Shown: piece by piece, positions 49,941 to 55,168 of the stretch | Position numbering within the stretch: position 1 is the stretch's first letter | How the letters are laid out: each line of letters begins with the position of its first letter | From: Clostridiales bacterium | GTDB taxonomy: Bacteria > Bacillota > Sulfobacillia > RBS10-35 | Direction: 5' to 3' | Assembly (NCBI GenBank): GCA_018729555.1 | Contig: JAHHQG010000031.1 | Location: 1 to 55,168, forward strand | Length of the DNA: 55,168 nt | Program-made: the position numbers and the translations under genes | Notes under the pieces: model-generated | Databases searched by the model: none | Seen by the model: the letters and a program-made list of their open reading frames with translations, nothing else | What the model was told of the DNA's origin: nothing

Positions 49941-50093
49941 GCCAAAAACCTCCTTTCACTTCAGCCGACAGGCATTTCATGCCTCCGGTTGTGGCCATGG
50001 TTTCTACAAGACCCTTGGATTTCCTTCTTTTCAGGGAAGGGAAATGCGTCTACTTTTGTCGAATGACTCTTTACTGGAGAAAGGAGGCTTCCT

Positions 50094-52214
50094 TTGTCGC
50101 AGCTCTTCACGGAAACGGATCTCTTGAAGTTCAAATTCGTCGGGGATCCCCAGGTCTCTCCCGACGGCCGATGGATCGCCTTCGTCCAAACCCACATCGA
50201 TCCCAAGGAGAACATCTATCGCTCGCGGATCTACCTCGCCTCTCGGGACGGCTCCCAGATTCGGCAGCTGACTCAGGGTCCTCGCTCCGACCAACACCCC
50301 CGCTGGTCCCCCGACGGCCGTTACCTGGCCTTCCTCTCGGATCGGGACGGCAAGGTCGGGGAAGAGGAAGGGATGGATCCCCTGGGGTCCCAGATCTTCA
50401 TCCTGCCGGTGGAAGGCGGCGAAGCCCGCCGCATCACCCATATCCGGGGAGGAATCCAGGAATTCGCCTGGTCCCCCGACGGGAAGGCCATCGCCTTCTT
50501 CGGCTTTACCCGAAGCGGCCAGGCCTATTTCCTCCCCGACCGGAAGGAGAAACCCGAAGATCCCGACGAGGCCCTTTTCGAGAAGTACAACCGCACCGTC
50601 CGGGTCATCGACCGCCTCATGTACCGCCTGGACGGGGTGGGTTACTTCGAGGACCGCCGGCGCCATATCTTCCTCCTGGATGTGGAAGAGTCCCTGGCGG
50701 CCTCGCCCGATGATCTCCCCCGCCCCCGCCAGGTGACCGATGGGGACTACGACCATGGGGGCCTCACCTTCTCCCCCGACGGCCGCTACATCGCCACCAG
50801 CTCGGCCCGGGTGCCCAACGCCGACGAGGTGGAGTTCTCCGACATCTGGGTCTTCGATACAAAGGGGATAGAGCCTCCCCGGCGGCTGACGGAGAGCGAT
50901 GGGCCCTACCACAGCCCCGCCTGGTCCCCCGACGGAAAGACCATCGCCTTCTTGGGCCACCAGCTGGAGCTGGACTGGTATACCGACACGAAGCTCTTCG
51001 TCGTCCCCAGCCAGGGAGGTCCCCGGCGGCGGCTGGCGGAAAGCTTTCCCCGCACCTTTGGCGATGCCTCTGCCGTGGACATGCGGATGGTGCCGGGGCA
51101 GCAGGGGCCCATCTGGTCCCACGACAGCCGGTATCTCTACCTCCTCGGAAGCGATGGGGGCACCACCCACCTCTACCGGGTGGATGCAGAGGACGGGAGC
51201 ATCCATCGGCTGACCCACGGGGATGTGGTCCTCTACGGCTTCAGCCTTTCAAAGGACTCGGAATTTTTGGCCTGGAGTCAGTCGGCGCCCGACTACCCGG
51301 GGGATCTCTTTACCGCCCCTTTGGAGCGCCTGGTGGAGGGGATGCAGCCTGCCACGTCGTCTCCCCTGGAGAAGGAGACCCGGGGCGCCACGCGGCTGAC
51401 AGAGGTCAACCAGGAGCTCCTCCGGGAACGGAAGGTGGCCCTCCCGGAAAGGTTTACCTTCAGGGCTCCCGGAGGGCCCGAAGCGGACGGCTGGGTCATC
51501 CGGCCGCCCCACAAGGAGGGGAAGGTGCCGGTCCTCCTGGAGATCCACGGCGGCCCCATGGCCCAGTACACCTCCACCTTCTTTTTCGAGTTCCAACTCC
51601 TGGCCTCCCGGGGTTTCGCCATCGTCTACACCAACCCCCGGGGCAGCCAAGGCTACGGCGAAGCTTTCTGCGCCGGCATCCGGGGCGCTTGGGGGGTCAA
51701 CGATTACGCCGACATCATGGCGGGTCTGGATGAGGCCCTGCGCCGTTATCCCTTCCTGGATGAGGACCGCATGGGTGTCCTGGGGGGCTCCTACGGCGGC
51801 TACATGACGGCCTGGATCATCGGCCACACCCAGCGCTTCAAGGCGGCCTGCGCCATGCGGAGCGTCACCAACACCGCCAGCTTCTTTGGCACCAGCGACG
51901 GCGGTTACCGCTGGGATCGGGTGTGGGGCGGCACGCCCTGGGAGCACCCCGAAAACCATGCCCGCCAGTCCCCCATCACCTACGCCGGGAACATGCGCAC
52001 CCCTACCCTCATCCTCCATGCCGAGGAGGATTACCGCTGCGCCATCGAGCAGGGAGAGCAGCTCTACGTGGCCTTGAAGAAGCAAGGGGTGGAAACCCGC
52101 TTCGTCCGCTACCCCAACGAAGGGCACAACATGTCCCGGAGCGGGCAGCCCTGGCACCGGGTCCATCGGCTGCGGATGATCCGCACATGGTTTGAGGAAA
52201 AGCTGCAGCCGTAA
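50094..52214 (+). CDS. S9-family oligopeptidase / acylaminoacyl-peptidase
   Basis: A 706-aa cytosolic serine peptidase. Residues ~1-430 form a beta-propeller with repeated PDGRWIAF, SPDGRYLAF, SPDGKAIAF-type blades; the alpha/beta hydrolase domain follows. The catalytic triad is Ser in LGGSYGGYMTAW, Asp in HAEEDYRC and His in EGHNMSRS. TTG start with AAAGGAGG 7 bases upstream; the first residues (SQLFTETDLLKFKFVGDPQVS) match family starts. It is divergent from the liv operon and ends at a strong terminator, suggesting a single-gene unit for peptide turnover. Confidence 0.93.
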   Translation: MSQLFTETDLLKFKFVGDPQVSPDGRWIAFVQTHIDPKENIYRSRIYLASRDGSQIRQLTQGPRSDQHPRWSPDGRYLAFLSDRDGKVGEEEGMDPLGSQIFILPVEGGEARRITHIRGGIQEFAWSPDGKAIAFFGFTRSGQAYFLPDRKEKPEDPDEALFEKYNRTVRVIDRLMYRLDGVGYFEDRRRHIFLLDVEESLAASPDDLPRPRQVTDGDYDHGGLTFSPDGRYIATSSARVPNADEVEFSDIWVFDTKGIEPPRRLTESDGPYHSPAWSPDGKTIAFLGHQLELDWYTDTKLFVVPSQGGPRRRLAESFPRTFGDASAVDMRMVPGQQGPIWSHDSRYLYLLGSDGGTTHLYRVDAEDGSIHRLTHGDVVLYGFSLSKDSEFLAWSQSAPDYPGDLFTAPLERLVEGMQPATSSPLEKETRGATRLTEVNQELLRERKVALPERFTFRAPGGPEADGWVIRPPHKEGKVPVLLEIHGGPMAQYTSTFFFEFQLLASRGFAIVYTNPRGSQGYGEAFCAGIRGAWGVNDYADIMAGLDEALRRYPFLDEDRMGVLGGSYGGYMTAWIIGHTQRFKAACAMRSVTNTASFFGTSDGGYRWDRVWGGTPWEHPENHARQSPITYAGNMRTPTLILHAEEDYRCAIEQGEQLYVALKKQGVETRFVRYPNEGHNMSRSGQPWHRVHRLRMIRTWFEEKLQP

Positions 52215-52230
52215 AGCCCTTTCCCTATGA

Positions 52231-52268
52231 AGACCCCTTCCGGGACTCTCCCCGGAGGGGGTCTTTTC
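52231..52268. terminator. Bidirectional terminator between the peptidase and metX
   Basis: Near-perfect 13-base arms (GACCCCTTCCGGG and CCCGGAGGGGGTC, one wobble) with a six-base loop, followed on plus by TTTT. On minus the stem is the same but the following bases are a weak TTCAT. Confidence 0.8.
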
Positions 52269-52282
52269 CTTGGCTTATGCCT

Positions 52283-53344
52283 TCACATCGAAAGGGCCTT
52301 TGCGAAAAGCGCGCCCGTCGCCTCTTTCTCGATGAGGAAGGCATCGTGGCCGTGGATGCTTTGGATCTCTTCGTAGACGGCCGGGATGCCTCGCTGCTTC
52401 AGCCGAAGGACCAGTTCCCGCACTTCTGCCGCAGGGTAAAGGATGTCGGTGTCGATGCCGGCCGCCATGATCTTTACCCCCCCACGGCGGGCCTTTTCCC
52501 ATGCTTCTTCCCCGTGGCGCCCCAGATCGAAGTCGTCCATGGCCCGGGTGAGGTAGAGGTAGCTCAAGGGATGGAAGCGGCGGACCAGCTTTTCGCCCTG
52601 ATGGTGGAGGTAGCTTTCCACCTGGTACTGAAGGCGAAAGGGATGGGGTTCCCCGAGGGAAGGGTCCACCTCCTCCCGGCCAAAGCGCATCCGGAATTCG
52701 TCCCCGCTCCGGTAGGTGATCATGGCCAGCATGCGGGCGATGGCCATGCCGCGGGCTCCCGTTCCTCCCCTCTCAAGGTCCAGGAGGATGGCCTGGCGAC
52801 CCACTTCATTCCAGGCGATGGCCTGAGGAGAGCTGGCAAAGGGGCCCGCCAAGGCGAGAACCCGTTCCACCATGGCAGGAGCCGATAAGGCCCACTCGAG
52901 GGCCTGCATGGCCCCAAGGGATCCTCCCACCACCAGGGCGAGGCGCCGGATGCCGAGGTATCGGGCCAGCTCCCGCTGCACCCGGACTATATCCCCCACG
53001 GTGATGAGGGGAAAGCGAAAGCCGTAGGGAAGGCCGTCTCCGGGATGGGGAGACGCGGGGCCTGTGGTTCCGTAGCAGCTCCCAAGGACGTTGCTGCAGA
53101 CGATGAACCACTTTCGGGTATCCAAGGGAAGGCCGGGGCCCACCATCCCTTCCCACCAGCCGGGGCGGTCTTCTTCCCCGTGGGAAGCGGGGTGGGCATC
53201 GCCCGTCAGGGCGTGGCACACCCAGATGGCGTTCTCCCCGCCTTCTTCCAGTTCCCCGTAGGTTTCGAAGGCCACCTCCACCCGAGGAAGGCTCCCTCCC
53301 CGCTCCAAGGGAAAGGGGCCCGGGAGGGTGAAGCGGCGCCTCAG
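52283..53344 (-). CDS. metX: Homoserine O-acetyltransferase MetX (CTG start)
   Basis: Transfers acetyl from acetyl-CoA to homoserine, first committed step of methionine synthesis by direct sulfhydrylation. Alpha/beta-hydrolase with Ser in [14 protein letters not shown], Asp in [10 protein letters not shown] and His in IHGHDAFL. The family N-terminus ([28 protein letters not shown]) begins upstream of the first TTG (53308); CTG 53344 overlaps the metY stop (CTGA) and has GGAGGG 9 bases upstream, so a CTG start is proposed, 353 aa. Succinyl versus acetyl specificity is not decided by motif but metY favours acetyl. Confidence 0.93.
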   Translation of the reverse strand: MRRRFTLPGPFPLERGGSLPRVEVAFETYGELEEGGENAIWVCHALTGDAHPASHGEEDRPGWWEGMVGPGLPLDTRKWFIVCSNVLGSCYGTTGPASPHPGDGLPYGFRFPLITVGDIVRVQRELARYLGIRRLALVVGGSLGAMQALEWALSAPAMVERVLALAGPFASSPQAIAWNEVGRQAILLDLERGGTGARGMAIARMLAMITYRSGDEFRMRFGREEVDPSLGEPHPFRLQYQVESYLHHQGEKLVRRFHPLSYLYLTRAMDDFDLGRHGEEAWEKARRGGVKIMAAGIDTDILYPAAEVRELVLRLKQRGIPAVYEEIQSIHGHDAFLIEKEATGALFAKALSM

Positions 53345-54633
53345 AGGGAAGCTCCCTCCAGAGCCTGCTGGAGGTCGGCCTTGAGGTCTTCCACGTCTTC
53401 GATGCCCACCGAAAGGCGGATGAGATCATCCGGCACCCCGGCCGCCTCCCGCTGCTCAGCGGTGAGCTGCTGGTGGGTGGTGCTGGCGGGATGGATGATG
53501 AGGGATTTGGCGTCCCCTACGTTGGCGAGATGAGACCAGAGCTTCACCCGGTCGATGACCTTCTTTCCTCCTTCGAGGCCCCCCTTGACGCCAAAGACCA
53601 CCATCCCTCCGGCTCCTTTGGGTAGGTATTTCTGCGCCAGCTCATAGGCGGGATCGCCGGGAAGGCCGGGATAGCGCACCCAGCTGACCGAAGGATGGTC
53701 TTTCAGCCAAAGGGCCAGTTCCCGGGCGTTTTCCGAATGGCGGTCCATCCGCACATGGAGGGTTTCCAAGCCGCTGAGGAAGAGGAAGGCGTTGAAGGGG
53801 CTTAGGCTGGGGCCGTAGTCCCGCATGAGCTGGACCCGAAGCTTGGTGATGTAGGCTGCTTCTCTGAATTCCCGCCAGTAGGACAGGCCATGGTAGCCGG
53901 GATCGGGTTCCACCAGCCGCGGAAAGCGCCCGTTTCCCCAGTCAAAGGAGCCCCCGTCCACCACCACTCCCCCGATGGAGTTGCCGTGGCCCCCGATCCA
54001 CTTGGTGGCGGAGTGGACCACGATATCGGCACCCCACTCCAAGGGACGGCAAAGGTATGGGGTGGCGAAGGTGTTATCGACGATGAGGGGAACGCCGTGG
54101 GCGTGGGCGATGCGGGCCACTTCTTCGATGTCCAGGACATCCAGCTTCGGGTTGCCGATGGTTTCGGCGAAAAGGCAGCAGGTCTTCTCGGTGATGGCCT
54201 TGGCGAAATTCTGAGGGTCGGAGGGATCGACAAAGCGGACGGTGATCCCCACATCGGGAAGGGTGTTGGCCAAAAGGTTGACGGTTCCCCCGTAGAGGCT
54301 GGTGGCAGCCACCACTTCGCTTCCCGGCTGGGCGATGTTCAAGATGGCAAGGGTGGTGGCGGCCTGGCCGCTGGCGGTGGCGACGGCCCCCACCCCTTTT
54401 TCCAGGGCGGCCATGCGCTTTTCAAAGACGTCCACCGTGGGATTGGAGATACGGGTGTAGATGTGGCCTTCCGCTTCCAGATTGAAGAGCTGGGCGGCGT
54501 GGTCGGAGCTCTGGAAGACGAAGGAGGTGGTCTGGTAGATGGGCACCGCCCGGGCTCCCGTGGCAGGATCGGCTTCCTGGCCGGCATGGACCGCAAGGGT
54601 GGCAAAACCGTATGGGATCGCTTTGGTTTCCAA
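53341..54633 (-). CDS. metY: O-acetylhomoserine sulfhydrylase MetY
   Basis: PLP-dependent Cys/Met-metabolism enzyme making homocysteine from O-acetylhomoserine and sulfide. 430 aa from a TTG with AAGGGG 8 bases upstream. PLP Lys in [13 protein letters not shown], with [31 protein letters not shown] and [13 protein letters not shown] typical of the family. The frame remains open upstream into the riboswitch, including an ATG at 54708, but family similarity begins at [18 protein letters not shown]. First gene of the metYX operon. Confidence 0.94.
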   Translation of the reverse strand: METKAIPYGFATLAVHAGQEADPATGARAVPIYQTTSFVFQSSDHAAQLFNLEAEGHIYTRISNPTVDVFEKRMAALEKGVGAVATASGQAATTLAILNIAQPGSEVVAATSLYGGTVNLLANTLPDVGITVRFVDPSDPQNFAKAITEKTCCLFAETIGNPKLDVLDIEEVARIAHAHGVPLIVDNTFATPYLCRPLEWGADIVVHSATKWIGGHGNSIGGVVVDGGSFDWGNGRFPRLVEPDPGYHGLSYWREFREAAYITKLRVQLMRDYGPSLSPFNAFLFLSGLETLHVRMDRHSENARELALWLKDHPSVSWVRYPGLPGDPAYELAQKYLPKGAGGMVVFGVKGGLEGGKKVIDRVKLWSHLANVGDAKSLIIHPASTTHQQLTAEQREAAGVPDDLIRLSVGIEDVEDLKADLQQALEGASL

Positions 54634-54659
54634 CGAGGCATCCCCTTCCCATAGCGAAT

Positions 54660-54684
54660 CCGGCCTCTTGTGAGAAGAGGCCGG
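54660..54684 (-). promoter_or_regulatory. Hairpin between SAM riboswitch and metY
   Basis: Perfect ten-base arms (CCGGCCTCTT / AAGAGGCCGG) with a five-base loop. No T tract follows on the minus strand (GATTCGC), so it is not a standard terminator and may be part of a translational expression platform. Confidence 0.5.
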
Positions 54685-54715
54685 AGCGAAACCGGGATAC
54701 CCCGCCATGCCTCCT

Positions 54716-54828
54716 CTCATCTCTCGGCTTTCCGCAGAAAGCCGCGGGAATTGGCACCTTTCCAGGCTCAGGGCCTGGCGGTTGCCGCGGCTTCATCGGG
54801 CCCATCCCTCCGCCGCTCTAGATGAAAG
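54716..54828 (-). ncRNA. SAM-I (S-box) riboswitch upstream of metY
   Basis: Minus-strand sequence shows the S-box elements in order: a P1 half CATCT, GGCGGAGGGA, GGCCCGATGAAGCC, GGCAACC, a P3-type hairpin around GCCTGAGCC-like bases, AAGGTGCCAATTCC, then a hairpin and the closing GAGAGATGAGAGG. Binding of S-adenosylmethionine would repress metYX. Confidence 0.95.
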
Positions 54829-54850
54829 GCCGGATTCAGTTTTGTGAAAG

Positions 54851-54880
54851 AGTATCACAGGAGGTTTAGGAGGGTGTCAA
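54851..54880 (-). promoter_or_regulatory. Promoter of the metYX operon
   Basis: Consensus TTGACA (plus 54875-54880) and GATACT (plus 54851-54856) are separated by 18 bases, placing transcription start about 15-20 bases upstream of the riboswitch. Confidence 0.75.
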
Positions 54881-55168
54881 TAGGGAGAGGGCTCTTGGCG
54901 GATGAGGGTGATGCAGAAGGGGCGAAGGCAAGGCATGGCGGAAGGCGTTCCATGCTTCTCCCTCTCCGGCTTTGGGTTTTGTAAGATTGGCTTCACCATG
55001 ATCGAAGTAGAACGGGGCAGCAAGACTATGGAGAGGGTCGGCTCATCCCTCAGCCGAGTTCACGGCCTTTGCTGAGGGCCTTCCAACCTCTCGCCAAGGG
55101 GGAAGGACGACCCCAGCATCGATCTTGGATGGATAGGAAAAGAGCGTAGCCCATGCCGAGGGCCATTC
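54881..55168. other. Unassigned sequence at the right edge
   Basis: No gene is recognised in the last ~290 bases. On the minus strand an open frame enters from outside the window and reads WPSAWATLFSYPSKIDAG through VNSAEG before a stop near 55072; it has no recognised similarity. GC-rich pieces such as GCCATGCCTTGCC and a CTCAGC/GCTGAG pair could form hairpins. Confidence 0.3.

Noticed and set aside
54660-54684. Intrinsic terminator of the SAM riboswitch
   Set aside because: The stem is perfect but no T tract follows it on the minus strand, so it is listed as a hairpin of unproven role.

Overview
The window is about 55 kb of GC-rich chromosome from a spore-forming, aerobic and probably thermophilic Firmicute. 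Sporulation markers are a GPR-type germination protease and the sporulation membrane protein YlbJ. Aerobic markers are coproheme decarboxylase HemQ, heme A synthase CtaA, a CtaM/DUF420 cytochrome oxidase factor and the E1 and E2 parts of 2-oxoglutarate dehydrogenase. The rsmD-coaD, ylbJ, DUF177 and rpmF genes are the Bacillus ylb cluster, here broken into separate pieces. I cannot name the genus from sequence alone. I see no rRNA, tRNA or CRISPR array.

Layout. 1-0.4 kb: right end of an IS200/IS605-type element that runs off the left edge, and a small ORF. 0.5-10.7 kb: secreted nuclease, gpr (minus), then a plus-strand run of rsmD, coaD, a coiled-coil protein, a cell-wall amidase, an FAD oxidoreductase, a PP-loop ATPase and odhAB. 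10.7-15.2 kb: a complete pstSCAB-phoU operon on minus, divergent from an HD-GYP protein, a thioesterase and leucyl aminopeptidase (15.3-18.7 kb). 18.9-24.1 kb: minus-strand lipoprotein, DUF981-like membrane protein, ylbJ, msrA and an MFS transporter. 24.1-30.5 kb: hemQ, ctaA, DUF177, cca, a JAMM protease with cysteine synthase, an SDR, and a ThiT thiamine transporter under a TPP riboswitch and terminator. 30.6-35.3 kb: a lipoprotein, a decayed IS200/IS605 element abutting the moaA stop codon, moaA, a membrane-fused spermidine-synthase-like protein, ctaM and rpmF.

35.3-45.3 kb is the accessory part. Two inverted copies of a 330-345 bp protein-less element (35351-35695 and 44259-44587) bracket dnaE, a pgpA-type gene, a conserved gene of unknown function, an SCP2-domain protein and an APC permease, together with decayed material. 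Their right ends look like the right ends of TnpB-bearing IS605 elements, where the guide (omega) RNA is encoded. The right-hand copy lies between a damaged HEPN/MNT toxin-antitoxin pair and a tryptophanase gene that it cuts to about half length.

45.3-55 kb: a livKHMGF branched-chain-type amino acid ABC operon (minus) whose last cistron is the truncated tryptophanase, a divergent S9 oligopeptidase, then metY-metX (minus) behind a SAM-I riboswitch and a clear promoter. The last 290 bases hold nothing I can assign.

Recurrent features are noncanonical start codons (three well-supported CTG starts and possible ATT and ATA starts), ATGA/GTGA/CTGA stop-start overlaps, and convergent genes that overlap at their 3' ends, twice sharing a CTAG tetranucleotide.
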